Part shown: one piece after another, positions 15,891 through 24,995 of the stretch
How positions within the stretch are numbered: the stretch's first letter is position 1
Layout: each line of letters starts with the position of its first letter
NCBI GenBank assembly: GCA_005774545.1
Contig: VAUL01000019.1
Location: 1-45,105, forward strand
Origin: Deltaproteobacteria bacterium
GTDB taxonomy: Bacteria; Desulfobacterota; Desulfuromonadia; Desulfuromonadales; BM103
Reading direction: 5' to 3'
DNA length: 45,105 nucleotides
Notes under the pieces: generated by a model
Seen by the model: only the letters and a program-made list of their open reading frames with translations
Databases searched by the model: none
What the model was told of the DNA's origin: nothing
Position numbers and translations under genes: made by a program

Positions 15891-16934
15891 GTGACCACCG
15901 ATCCTCAGTTGCTCAGCACGCTGGAACGGCGCAACCGCGAACTCGAAGTCCTCATCGAGATCGGCAAGGCGCTGACCTCGACGCTCGAAATCGAGGGCGT
16001 GCTCGACCTGATCATGGACCAGTTGAGCCGCCTGCTGAAAGCGCAGGCCTGGTCGCTGCTGCTGCGCGATGCCGAAAGCGGCGAACTGGCCTTCGAGATC
16101 GCCGTCTCCCCCGCCGCCGAACGCCTCAAGGGGCTGCGCCTGGCCCGCGGCCAGGGGATCGCCGGCTGGGTCGCCGAGCACGGCAAGCCGCTGCTGATCC
16201 CCGACGTCCGCATCGACGCGCGTTTCTCCGACAAGATCGACCGGGCCTCGGCCTTCGTCACCCGCGCCGTGGTCTGCGTGCCGATCCGCAGCCGCGACTG
16301 CATCCTCGGCGTCATCGAGCTGGTCAACGGCCCCGGCGAGGGGGTCTTCACCCAGGCCGACCTGCAGATCCTTTCGACCATCGCCGACTATGCCGCCATC
16401 GCCATCGAAAACGCCCGCAACTTCAAGCGCATTTCCGAACTGGTGATTACCGACGATCTCACCGGGCTCTACAACGGCAGGCACCTGCACACGCTGATCG
16501 ACGAGGAGATCGAGCGGGTCCGCCGCTTCGGCGGCAAGCTCTCGCTGATCTTCATCGACCTCGACTTCTTCAAGCAGATCAACGACAGCCGCGGCCACCT
16601 GGTCGGCAGCCGCACCCTGGCCGAGATCGGCCACCTGATCCGCGGCAACATCCGCAAGATCTGCAAGGCCGCCCGCTACGGCGGCGACGAATTCGTCATC
16701 GTCCTCCCCAATACCGGCAAGAGCGGGGCGATGACCGTGGCCACCAAGCTGCGCGAGCTGTTTCGGGAGCACGAGTTCCGCGACGAGGACGGCAGCCCTT
16801 TCAATCTCACCGCCAGCTTCGGCCTGGCCACCTACCCCGACGACGCCCGCTCCAAGGACGAACTGATCCGGCTCGCCGACCAGGCCATGTATCGGGTCAA
16901 GGAGTCGACCCGCGACGCCGTGCTCTCGGCATAA
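15891..16934 (+). CDS. GAF-GGDEF diguanylate cyclase
   Basis: A 347-residue cytoplasmic enzyme predicted to make c-di-GMP from two GTP. An N-terminal helix (LERRNRELEVLIEIGKAL) leads into a GAF domain (about 30-180), then a GGDEF domain (about 195-340) with IFIDLDFFKQIND and an intact active-site YGGDEF. The inhibitory site normally written RxxD five residues before GGDEF reads RKIC, so product feedback at that site is probably lost. The start is GTG at 15891 with GGGGAA upstream; a TTG at 15822 is less likely. No membrane helix or receiver domain is present, so the signal is a ligand or redox cue on GAF. Confidence 0.9.
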   Translation: MTTDPQLLSTLERRNRELEVLIEIGKALTSTLEIEGVLDLIMDQLSRLLKAQAWSLLLRDAESGELAFEIAVSPAAERLKGLRLARGQGIAGWVAEHGKPLLIPDVRIDARFSDKIDRASAFVTRAVVCVPIRSRDCILGVIELVNGPGEGVFTQADLQILSTIADYAAIAIENARNFKRISELVITDDLTGLYNGRHLHTLIDEEIERVRRFGGKLSLIFIDLDFFKQINDSRGHLVGSRTLAEIGHLIRGNIRKICKAARYGGDEFVIVLPNTGKSGAMTVATKLRELFREHEFRDEDGSPFNLTASFGLATYPDDARSKDELIRLADQAMYRVKESTRDAVLSA

Positions 16935-17031
16935 GCGCAAGGCTGCCGGCAACTTTCACGATTTTTCCTCATTTGCTGCACAATGGCCCGCTAGTCTTCT
17001 CCCCAGCGATACCCCAACGGCCAACATCCCC

Positions 17032-18456
17032 ATGGAGAAAACAGCTCTCATGCCGCGCTTGCTTGCCTGCCTGCTGCTGACAATCGCCCTGACCGTGCCC
17101 GTCCCCGGCCGTGCCCAGGAATTGGCAGCGGCTCTGCACCAAAGGCTGCCGCAGGCAGAGGTGCTGCGCCTGACGCTAGCGCAGGCGATTCGTATCGCCC
17201 TGGAGAAGGATCCCGGCCTGAAACAGTCCGCCAATCAGGTCGCCTCCCGCAACATCGACGTGGCTCAGCGCCAAGCGGATTTCGCCCCCGACCTGACGGC
17301 CAGACTCACCGGCGCCGAGCATTTCGACAAGACCATCGACCCGCTGGACGGCAACACCGACCGGCGCGACTACGAAACCGCCAGCGGCTCGCTCGACTCC
17401 ACGGTGAACCTGTTCAACGGCTTTGGCGACATCGCCGCCCTGCGCGGCGCCGAGCGGGAACTCGCCGGCGAGCAAAGCAGCTACAGCCGCGCCGCGCAAA
17501 CGTTGCTGTTCGACACCGTGTCGGCGTTCCTGCAGACGCTTAGCAGTCGGGAACTGATCCGGGTGCGCAACGAAAATCTCGGAGCGAACCTCCAGCAGCA
17601 GGAGCAGGTGGAGGCGCTTTACCGGGCCGGCAACCGCCCGGTCAGCGACCTTTACCAGCAGCAAGCGGAAACCGCCAACGCCGTGCTCGACCTGCTCCTT
17701 GCCGAACGCGACTACGCCGTGGCCAGCCGCCGACTGTTGCAGGTCATCGGCATGCCGCCGTCGGGCAGGGTCGACTTGCAGGCCCCCGACCTGGCGCCGC
17801 TAGAGGCCGCCCTGGTCGCCCTCCAGCTGGGGCCGCCGGATCTCGCCGCCCTGGACCAGCGCAGCGACCTGCAGGCGGCCAAGTACCAGATCGAGGCGGC
17901 GGCCGAGCAGATCGACGAGGCCCGCGCCGGCTACTGGCCGACCCTGAACCTGTCGGCCAGCCTCGCCTCCGACTATTCGAGCCTGGAAAAAGGCACCGAC
18001 TTTTCCCGGCAGTTCTTTGACCACAACCCTCAGGCCGACATCGGTTTGACCCTGGCGGTACCGATCTTCGATCGCCTGCAGACCCGTCATCAGGTGGCCC
18101 AGGCCCGCCTGCGCCAGGACAATGCCCGCCTGACCCTGCACCAGCGGCAGTTGCAGGCCGAAACCGAGCTCGGCCAGGCCATCAATGATTTCCGCACGGC
18201 GCAGCAGCTGATCGGCGTCACCAAGACCCGCCTGACCGCGGCCCGCCAGGCGCTGGCCGCCATGGAGGAACGTTATCGGGTGGGCGCCGCCACCCTGACC
18301 GAGCTTGCCCAGTTGCGCACGCAGTTCGCGGAAGCCGACTTTGAGCGGGTCAAGGCCCGCTATCAACTGATCACGCAAGAGGTAGCCATCGCCTATTACC
18401 TAGGGGACGGCCAGCGTCTACAGGCGCTCCTTGACCAGTGGGAGAACGCACAATGA
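17032..18456 (+). CDS. TolC-family outer membrane efflux protein
   Basis: A 474-residue outer-membrane channel partner of the MacAB-type exporter encoded next. A signal peptide is visible (MPRLLACLLLTIALTVPVPGRA), followed by LRLTLAQAIRIALEKDPGL, the usual start of TolC repeat 1, and AQARLRQDNARLTLHQRQLQ in repeat 2. The start at 17032 is the longest; the ATG at 17050 is equally possible. Its TGA overlaps the ATG of the adaptor gene. Confidence 0.9.
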   Translation: MEKTALMPRLLACLLLTIALTVPVPGRAQELAAALHQRLPQAEVLRLTLAQAIRIALEKDPGLKQSANQVASRNIDVAQRQADFAPDLTARLTGAEHFDKTIDPLDGNTDRRDYETASGSLDSTVNLFNGFGDIAALRGAERELAGEQSSYSRAAQTLLFDTVSAFLQTLSSRELIRVRNENLGANLQQQEQVEALYRAGNRPVSDLYQQQAETANAVLDLLLAERDYAVASRRLLQVIGMPPSGRVDLQAPDLAPLEAALVALQLGPPDLAALDQRSDLQAAKYQIEAAAEQIDEARAGYWPTLNLSASLASDYSSLEKGTDFSRQFFDHNPQADIGLTLAVPIFDRLQTRHQVAQARLRQDNARLTLHQRQLQAETELGQAINDFRTAQQLIGVTKTRLTAARQALAAMEERYRVGAATLTELAQLRTQFAEADFERVKARYQLITQEVAIAYYLGDGQRLQALLDQWENAQ

Positions 18457-19664
18457 CCATCAGGCAATGGTGCCTTGCCGGCCTCAGGTACGGCCTGATG
18501 CTGTGCGGGCTGATCTTCTTGGGGCAGCTGGCTGCCACCGCCTTCAAAGCGTGGAGCCCCGCCGCCGACCAGCCGCAGTACCTGTTCGCCACCGTCGCCC
18601 GCGGACCGCTGGAGACCCTGGTTTCGAGCACCGGCACGCTGGCGGCCCTGGAAACTGTGGAGGTCGGCACCCAGGTCTCGGGGACGATCGCCAGCATCGC
18701 GGTCGACTACAACGACCGCGTCCGCAAGGGGCAGGTGCTGGCGGTCCTCGACCAGGCCCTGTTCACCGCCCAGGTGCGGGAGGCCGAGGCCAACGTCGAC
18801 AAGGCCCGCGCCGCCCTGACCCAGGCGGAGGACGAGTTCCAGCGCAACCGGCCGCTGTTCGACAAGGGGTTTCTCTCGGCCCGGGAGTTCCTGCCGGTCA
18901 GGATCGGCGTCGACACCGCCAGGGCGGCCCTGGCCGCCGCCGAGGCCGGGCTGGCGCGGGCCCGTACCAACCTCGCCTATACGGTGATCCGCTCGCCGAT
19001 CGACGGCACCGTGATCAAGCGCAGCGTCGAGGCCGGGCAGACCGTCGCCGCCAGCCTCAACACGCCGACGCTTTTCCTGATCGCCCGCGACCTCGGCCAC
19101 ATGCGCATCGAAGCCGATGTCGACGAAAGCGACATCGGCCGGATCCGCACCGGCCAGGCGGTCCGCTTCACCGTGCAGAGCCATCCCGCCGAGACCTTCC
19201 ACGGCACGGTCAGCCAGATCCGCCTGCAGCCGCGGACCATCGCCAACGTCGTCAACTACACGGTGCTCATCGATGCCAAAAACGACAAGGGGCTGCTGCT
19301 GCCGGGGATGACCGCCACCATCGACTTCGTCGTCAGCCGCGTGACGGACGCCCTGCTCGTCCCCAACGCCGCCCTGCGCTTCCAGCCTCCCGCCGAAACC
19401 GCCGGCAAGGGGCAAGCACCGGAAGCGCCAGCCAGGCAGGACGACGACCGGAGCGGCCGGCTCTACACCCTCGCCGCCGACGGCCGCCTGCACAGCCTGC
19501 CGGTCACCAGGGGGGAAACCGACGGGGTCAAAACCGTGGTCAGCGGCCCCGACCTGCGCGACGGCCTGCAGGTGGTGAGCGGTCTCAAACCCGCGGAGAG
19601 GGCCGCCAGGGGGAACTTCTTCTCGTTCCTGCGGCCGCCGCGCGGTGCCGGCGGCCCGCGCTGA
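18453..19664 (+). CDS. macA: MacA-like periplasmic adaptor (HlyD/RND-MFP family)
   Basis: A 403-residue inner-membrane-anchored adaptor. One N-terminal helix (residues about 10-32) is followed by the lipoyl/barrel-sandwich half GTQVSGTIASIAVDYNDRVRKGQ, a coiled-coil hairpin (VREAEANVDKARAALTQAE...), the second lipoyl half YTVIRSPIDGTVIKRSVEAGQ (first ten residues diagnostic) and a beta-barrel. A hydrophilic insert rich in Pro, Gln and Asp lies near residues 315-335. The ATG overlaps the preceding stop (ATGA) and has GGGAGA upstream. It bridges the MacB transporter and the TolC channel. Confidence 0.9.
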   Translation: MTIRQWCLAGLRYGLMLCGLIFLGQLAATAFKAWSPAADQPQYLFATVARGPLETLVSSTGTLAALETVEVGTQVSGTIASIAVDYNDRVRKGQVLAVLDQALFTAQVREAEANVDKARAALTQAEDEFQRNRPLFDKGFLSAREFLPVRIGVDTARAALAAAEAGLARARTNLAYTVIRSPIDGTVIKRSVEAGQTVAASLNTPTLFLIARDLGHMRIEADVDESDIGRIRTGQAVRFTVQSHPAETFHGTVSQIRLQPRTIANVVNYTVLIDAKNDKGLLLPGMTATIDFVVSRVTDALLVPNAALRFQPPAETAGKGQAPEAPARQDDDRSGRLYTLAADGRLHSLPVTRGETDGVKTVVSGPDLRDGLQVVSGLKPAERAARGNFFSFLRPPRGAGGPR

Positions 19665-19681
19665 CCGGCCAGCACGACGCC

Positions 19682-20424
<743 letters not shown>

Positions 20425-20428
<4 letters not shown>

Positions 20429-21642
20429 AGTGGCGCAGCCTGATCCTCGCCGCGCTGCGCAGCATCGCCCGCAACAAGCTGCGCAGCCTGCTGACCATGC
20501 TCGGCGTCATCATCGGCGTCGGCGCGGTCATCGCCCTGATGGCCCTCGGGCGCGGCTCGCAGGCCGACATCCAGGCCCAGATCGCCGGGCTCGGCACCAA
20601 CCTGCTGATCATCCACCCGACCAGCAGCCAGACCGCCGGGGTGCGGGCCGGCAGCGGCACCCTCAACACCCTCGAGATAGGCGACGTCGTCATTCTCGAG
20701 GAGAACGCCACCCTGCTGCAGGACGTCTCCCCGGTGATCCGCGTGCAGGAGCAGGTCATCGCCGGCAGCAGCAACTGGAACACCCAGGTCAACGGCGTCA
20801 GCGTCAGCTACCGGCAGATCCGCAACCACCTCATGGAGAGCGGCGAGTTCTTCAGCGAACGCGACGTCAAGACCCGCAACAAGGTGGCGGTGCTCGGCCG
20901 GACCGTGGCCAACGAACTCTTCCCCGGCCAGGATCCGGTCGGCGTGCAGATCCGCATCCGCAACGTGCCGTTCACCGTGATCGGCGTCCTGCAGAGCAAG
21001 GGGCAGAGCTCGATGGGACAGGACCAGGACGACATCATCCTCGCCCCGTGGAGCACCGTCCTCTACCGGCTCAGCGACGGCAAAACCGTGCGCACCATCA
21101 TGGCCAGCGCTGTCAGCGAGGAGCAGATGGACGAGGCCAAGGCCGAAATCCGCACCCTGCTGCGCGAAGCCCACCGGATCCCGGCGGGCGGCGACGACGG
21201 CTTCGACATCCGCGACCAGTCGGAGATCAACGAGATGCTGACCCGCATCACCGGCACCCTGACCATGCTGCTCAGCGCCATCGCCGGGGTCTCGCTGCTG
21301 GTCGGCGGCATCGGCATCATGAACATCATGCTGGTGTCGGTGACCGAGCGCACCCGGGAGATCGGCATCCGCATGGCGGTCGGCGCCCGCCCCGGCGACA
21401 TCCTCCTGCAGTTCCTCATCGAAGCGATGATTCTCAGCCTGATCGGCGGCATCATCGGCATCCTCGCCGGGGTCGGCGGCGCGCAGCTGCTCGGCGCGCT
21501 CATGGGGACGGCGGTGATGGTCAGCCCGCTGGTCATCTGCGGCTCGGTGGCCTTCACCGCGGCGGTGGGGATCTTCTTCGGCTTCTACCCGGCCCGCAAA
21601 GCCTCGCGGCTCAACCCCATCGACGCCCTGCGCTACGAGTAG
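20425..21642 (+). CDS. MacB-type ABC transporter permease (FtsX domain)
   Basis: A 405-residue permease. Layout: one N-terminal helix (LRSLLTMLGVIIGVGAVIALM), a large periplasmic MacB domain (about 45-270), then three helices of the FtsX domain (RTREIGIRMAVGAR is the coupling segment). The start is GTG at 20425, overlapping the ATPase stop (GTGA) and preceded by GGAGG at 9 bases; the ATG at 20398 lacks a ribosome-binding site. Type VII ABC exporters of this kind extrude periplasmic substrates such as peptides, lipoproteins or macrolides; the substrate here is unknown. Confidence 0.92.
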
Positions 21643-21654
21643 CACCCCGCTCAA

Positions 21655-21685
21655 AAAGCAAGGCCCGCGGCAAGCCGCGGGCCTT
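21655..21685 (-). terminator. Intrinsic terminator for the sensor-kinase operon
   Basis: An 11-bp perfect stem (AAGGCCCGCGG with CCGCGGGCCTT, 21660-21670 and 21675-21685) has a run of U on the minus-strand side (GCTTTTTGAG), so it ends the minus-strand operon. It sits 17 bp after the plus-strand macB stop and may also weaken readthrough from that side. Confidence 0.8.
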
Positions 21686-21709
21686 CGTCGTCGCACTCCC
21701 CCGCCGGCG

Positions 21710-22846
21710 TCAGCTGCCGCCGGCCAGGTAGCTCTGCATCGAGGGGAACGTCAGGGTGAACAGCGTCCCGGTATCGGCACTGCTGGTGAAGCCGACCGTG
21801 CCGCCGAGGTAGTTTTCCATCAACAGGCGCATGCTGTAGGCCCCCAGGCCGCGCCCCTCCCCCTTGGTCGAAAACGACCGCTGGAACACCTGGTGGCGGG
21901 CGGGTTCGGCCATGGCCCCGGCGTTCCACACCGTTACGGCGACTGCTGCCGGCGCGTCCGCCACGCCGAGGCGGACGCTCGCCCCGGCACCGGACGCTTC
22001 CACGGCGTTCTTGACCGCGTTGAGCAGGACCCGCCGCGCCACCAGCGGATCGGTCGCCAGGTAGACCGGTGCCGGCGGCAGTTCGGCGGCGATCGTCACC
22101 CCGCGGCGGGCGCTCCACTCCCTGATCCCGGCCAGCGTATCGTCAACCAGGTCCCGCACCGGGACGCACTGGATGTTGCGCTGCAGCTCGCCCCGTTCGG
22201 CCTCGATCAGCAGCCGCTGGGCGCGGATCTCGTCGGTCAGCAGCTGCACCAGCCGCTCCAGCTCCGCCGCCGACACCTGCGCCGGATCGTGCTTCAGCCG
22301 TTCGGCGAGCAGCTGCAGGCCGCCGACGGTGTTGAGCAGATCGTGAAGGAAGATGCTTTCCAGGTGCTCGCGGCGCTTCCGGGCGCCGATGTCCTCGAAA
22401 AAGACCATGGCCAGATCGTGGCCGTTCAGCGACAGCGGCGCCGCCGTCACCCGCAGGTCGAAGGCCGCCAGCCGCCCCTCCACCCGGGTCGTGACCCGCG
22501 CCTCGCGCACGACGCTCCGGCGCTGGTCCAGGCAGTCGAGGATCGTCTGCAGCGCCTGGCAATGGCGGCAGCCGTCCATGCCACCGCAGCCATCGGCGTG
22601 CGCCCGGCTGTTGACGCACAGGAGCAGTTCGCCGGGACGGCTCCCCAGGGCCGTCTCGATCCCGGCCAGCCCCACGGTGTCGAGCAGCGCCCGGTTGGCG
22701 AAAATCACCTCGCGCGCCCCGGTCAGGATCAGGGCCATGTAGGGGAGCCGGTTGAGGACCTCGACCAAGTCGTGCCGTGCGGCAATCCGCTGCGCCAGGT
22801 CGCCGCACACCGCCGTCTCCTGCCGAAAAGCCGGAAGCGGAAACAT
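21710..22846 (-). CDS. Orphan PAS-domain sensor histidine kinase
   Basis: A 378-residue cytoplasmic kinase. Residues about 20-150 form a PAS domain with a Cys cluster C-x9-C-x5-C-x2-C, suited to haem, FeS or redox sensing; this Cys pattern is frequent in Desulfuromonadia kinases. The phospho-acceptor box is FLHDLLNTVGG. The HATPase has an N box (LLNAVKNAVEAS) and a G2-like GRGLGAYSM. No response regulator is adjacent. It starts 3 bp after the stop of the helix-hairpin-helix gene, so the two are probably one transcript. Confidence 0.88.
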   Translation of the reverse strand: MFPLPAFRQETAVCGDLAQRIAARHDLVEVLNRLPYMALILTGAREVIFANRALLDTVGLAGIETALGSRPGELLLCVNSRAHADGCGGMDGCRHCQALQTILDCLDQRRSVVREARVTTRVEGRLAAFDLRVTAAPLSLNGHDLAMVFFEDIGARKRREHLESIFLHDLLNTVGGLQLLAERLKHDPAQVSAAELERLVQLLTDEIRAQRLLIEAERGELQRNIQCVPVRDLVDDTLAGIREWSARRGVTIAAELPPAPVYLATDPLVARRVLLNAVKNAVEASGAGASVRLGVADAPAAVAVTVWNAGAMAEPARHQVFQRSFSTKGEGRGLGAYSMRLLMENYLGGTVGFTSSADTGTLFTLTFPSMQSYLAGGS

Positions 22847-22849
22847 GGG

Positions 22850-23164
22850 CTACTTCTGCTTGGCGATGATCTTGTCCTGGATCTTGTCGTAGGTCGCCGC
22901 CGGGACGATGTTCTTGGTCTTGAGCTGATCCTTCTTGGCGTAGGGCCGGCCGGCGATGATCTTCTTGGCATAGGCGTCGCCGATGCCGGGGAGGGTCTTG
23001 AGCTGGACCTCGGTGGCGCTGTTGATGTCGATCAGTTCCGCCTTGGCCGCCGCCGCGGCGGCCGGCGCCGGCTTGGCGGCCGCCGGCTTGTCAGCGGCCA
23101 GGGCCGGACCGGCAAGGGTAAAGACCAGCAGGGACGCCATCAGCAGCTTGAACAGGTTACGCAT
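22850..23164 (-). CDS. Secreted ComEA-like helix-hairpin-helix protein
   Basis: A 104-residue exported protein. A signal peptide ([23 protein letters not shown]) is followed by a low-complexity Ala/Pro/Lys linker and a helix-hairpin-helix domain with [19 protein letters not shown] and the second hairpin [19 protein letters not shown]. ComEA proteins bind incoming DNA during natural transformation; short soluble versions also occur in organisms without known competence. The gene is between a 54-residue ORF and a sensor kinase. Confidence 0.88.
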   Translation of the reverse strand: MRNLFKLLMASLLVFTLAGPALAADKPAAAKPAPAAAAAAKAELIDINSATEVQLKTLPGIGDAYAKKIIAGRPYAKKDQLKTKNIVPAATYDKIQDKIIAKQK

Positions 23165-23203
23165 GGGTGCCTCCTTGGGGGGATGGAAATGCCGGTACGG
23201 CTT

Positions 23204-23368
23204 TCAGTAAATGACAATGTAGCCGTGCCGGGTCGCAATCCGGGAAATCTCCAGGACGTCCTGGATCTGGTAGCTGGTGCCGTCGAGCACGAAGGTGTAG
23301 CCGCCGTCGGGATTTTCCACGGCCATGTCGATCAGGTATTCGAAGCTGGCGGTCTTGATGGTGTCCAT
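23204..23368 (-). CDS. Small conserved-looking protein, 54 residues
   Basis: This short gene begins MDTIKTASFEYLIDMAVENP and ends TRHGYIVIY. Its ATG at 23368 has a clear GAGGAG ribosome-binding site nine bases upstream. It lies 39 bp before the ComEA-like gene on the same strand. The predicted product is acidic-to-neutral and soluble, with no Cys and no membrane helix; YTFVLDGTSYQIQDVLE suggests a small beta-alpha fold. I do not recognise the family. Coding is supported by the start site, length, sensible composition and operon position. Confidence 0.65.
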   Translation of the reverse strand: MDTIKTASFEYLIDMAVENPDGGYTFVLDGTSYQIQDVLEISRIATRHGYIVIY

Positions 23369-23429
23369 GTCGCAATCTCCTCAGGGCGGCGCGCGCCGGC
23401 GGCGCCAAGCATATCATGAGATCCCGCTC

Positions 23430-23466
23430 AAAAAAAATACCCCACAGCAGGAGGTAGGCTGTGGGG
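23430..23466 (-). terminator. Strong intrinsic terminator upstream of the 54-residue gene
   Basis: Nine base pairs (CCCCACAGC/GCTGTGGGG) with a nine-base loop, then U-A-U8 on the minus strand. No recognised minus-strand gene ends just before it, which is why it is read as the end of a small RNA or leader. Confidence 0.8.
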
Positions 23467-23560
23467 CTAAGTTAGGAGGCTGTGCGTGAAGAAGCTTGTG
23501 TTCTTCGTTGTCTACGGTTCCTACTTTATCGTTTTCGGCGAGGGAAACATACGTGGATGC
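23430..23560 (-). ncRNA. Candidate small RNA or regulatory leader with anti-Shine-Dalgarno loops
   Basis: On the minus strand this region can fold into a small hairpin (GAAGAA-CACAAGC-TTCTTC), then an open stretch with GCCTCCT, then a strong terminator: stem CCCCACAGC/GCTGTGGGG (23466-23440) with loop CTACCTCCT, followed by TATTTTTTTT. The loop contains ACCUCCU, the same as the anti-Shine-Dalgarno tail of 16S rRNA. It ends about 62 bp upstream of the 54-residue gene, so it is either a free small RNA or an attenuated leader. The 5' end is a guess; no convincing promoter was assigned. Confidence 0.5.
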
Positions 23561-23710
23561 CCGTATTTTTTTGCAAGACAAACCGCGGACGGCCACTGTG
23601 CAAAAGCACACTCCGGGCGCGGCGACGGCTTTACACGCCGGCGGCAACCGGCTACTATCAGCCATCCGCCTGATATCACTGCGGATTAACCCGGCCAGCG
23701 GGAGGGGAGC

Positions 23711-24037
23711 ATGCATACCGTCGATCGCTACCTGCTGAAAAACGCCCTGTACATCGTCCTGCTGGCCAACATCATCGCCCTGCTGCCGCTCGGCCGCCAC
23801 CCCTTCGTCTGGCTCAACGCAGCCGCTCTGGGCCTCTGCCTGCTCCTGCTCTGGCTGATCAGGCTGACGATCCGGCGCTACGCCGACACCTTCGGCAGAA
23901 GCGCCGGCGAGGTCAAGGACCTGCTCGGCCGCTACATCGAGGATGACCGGCGCGGCCGGGGGAGCTTCTACGATTACCTCAGGGAGCCTCCGGCCGTCCC
24001 GCCGAACCCCGCCGGGCGCCATGACGACAGCACCTGA
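23711..24037 (+). CDS. Small membrane protein of unknown function
   Basis: A 108-residue protein with two adjacent hydrophobic segments (residues about 10-30 and 33-52) and a soluble, charged C-terminal half (RYADTFGRSAGEVKDLLGRY, then a Pro-rich tail). The ATG at 23711 follows GGGAGGGGAGC. It is a single-gene unit ending at a hairpin terminator. I do not recognise the family. Confidence 0.7.
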   Translation: MHTVDRYLLKNALYIVLLANIIALLPLGRHPFVWLNAAALGLCLLLLWLIRLTIRRYADTFGRSAGEVKDLLGRYIEDDRRGRGSFYDYLREPPAVPPNPAGRHDDST

Positions 24038-24072
24038 GGGGGCCGTCTTGAACGGCGGGCGCGGGAAACCGA

Positions 24073-24097
24073 AAAGGCGTGCGATCTGCACGCCTTT
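24073..24097. terminator. Bidirectional terminator between the small membrane protein and methyltransferase genes
   Basis: The 10-bp stem AAAGGCGTGC / GCACGCCTTT with loop GATCT is followed on the plus strand by GTTTTGT and on the minus strand by TCGG after its own U-run. It serves two convergent genes. Confidence 0.8.
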
Positions 24098-24122
24098 GTT
24101 TTGTCCGGTGCCGGCGCCGCCT

Positions 24123-24809
24123 TCAGCGCTTGCGCAGCACGTAGGTCCGCCACATCTGGTAACCGGGGAGGAAATCGAGGCGACCGAGGATGTCGAAGCC
24201 GGCCTGCGCGAATTCCCCCTCGATCTGCTCCCGGGCGATCACGAACCGGTTCTGCGGATCGGCTTCGCCCCGGGCCTGCCGGCGGGCCTCGAGCCGGCGG
24301 CGCCGCCAGGCCTTGTAGTTGCCGTCGACCCAGAGCGAGACGATGACGGTTTCGCGGGTGACCCGGTGGAACTCCCGCAACAGCCGGCGGCGCGCCGCCG
24401 CGCCGCCGACGTGGTGCAGCAGGCGCATGCAGAAAACGCAGGCAACCGCCTCATCGGCAAGGTCGACGGCAAATGCCGAGGTCTGCAGGGTGCGGATCCG
24501 GCCGGAGAATTCGGGATAGGCGGCGCGGGCCACCGCCAGCATGTCGGCGGAATAGTCGGCACCGATGACGGTGCGCTTCCCCTCCTCCATCAGCAGCGGC
24601 CAGAACCGGCCGGCCCCGCAGGGGAGATCGAGAACCGACCCCGGACTCCCCGCCAGGCGCAGGGCGCGGCGCGCCACCTGGACTTCCCGCCAGGTCGACA
24701 GGCGCCGTCCCCACCCCTGCCGGTGTTTCCGGAAATAGCTTTCGGCGTGGGCCCGATCGTATTTGTCGGAAAACGCGAGGTGAACCTTGTCGTCGGGATG
24801 GTCGGTCAT
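24123..24809 (-). CDS. Class I SAM-dependent methyltransferase
   Basis: A 228-residue methyltransferase. Motif I is VLDLPCGAGRFWPLL, followed by VIGADYSADMLAVAR and VACVFCMRLLHHV. The ATG at 24809 has AAGGCAGACG upstream; a longer in-frame start at 24938 covers the intergenic region and is not supported. The 186-bp gap before it (24810-24995) has no gene; a weak -10-like TATGAT is near 24840. It follows the lipid kinase and YejM-like genes on the same strand, so an envelope or glycolipid substrate is possible but unproven. Confidence 0.85.
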   Translation of the reverse strand: MTDHPDDKVHLAFSDKYDRAHAESYFRKHRQGWGRRLSTWREVQVARRALRLAGSPGSVLDLPCGAGRFWPLLMEEGKRTVIGADYSADMLAVARAAYPEFSGRIRTLQTSAFAVDLADEAVACVFCMRLLHHVGGAAARRRLLREFHRVTRETVIVSLWVDGNYKAWRRRRLEARRQARGEADPQNRFVIAREQIEGEFAQAGFDILGRLDFLPGYQMWRTYVLRKR

Positions 24810-24995
24810 CGTCTGCCTTTCCAGCTCAAGCCTCTGAGCATCATATAGCACGGAAAACCGACGGACAGACCGTGAAAGCATGTATTTCTTCGGCAGGAAA
24901 CCCGCAAAGGCCGCCTGCGCAATTGCACAGGGCGCCACGCAGGCGCCCGGCTTCAGCCGGAGCCGGGCAGGGATAGGCGGCGGGCGGGAGCGCTT

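Noticed and set aside
23486-23689. 67-codon plus-strand frame starting GTG with an AGGAGG upstream
   Set aside because: The AGGAGG is simply the complement of the anti-Shine-Dalgarno segment of the minus-strand RNA, and the product loses a protein-like character after its first 20 residues. It cannot be ruled out without expression data.
23414-24091. 225-codon minus-strand open frame
   Set aside because: It overlaps the small membrane protein gene on the other strand and its end runs through the anti-Shine-Dalgarno hairpin and the terminator; no ribosome-binding site.
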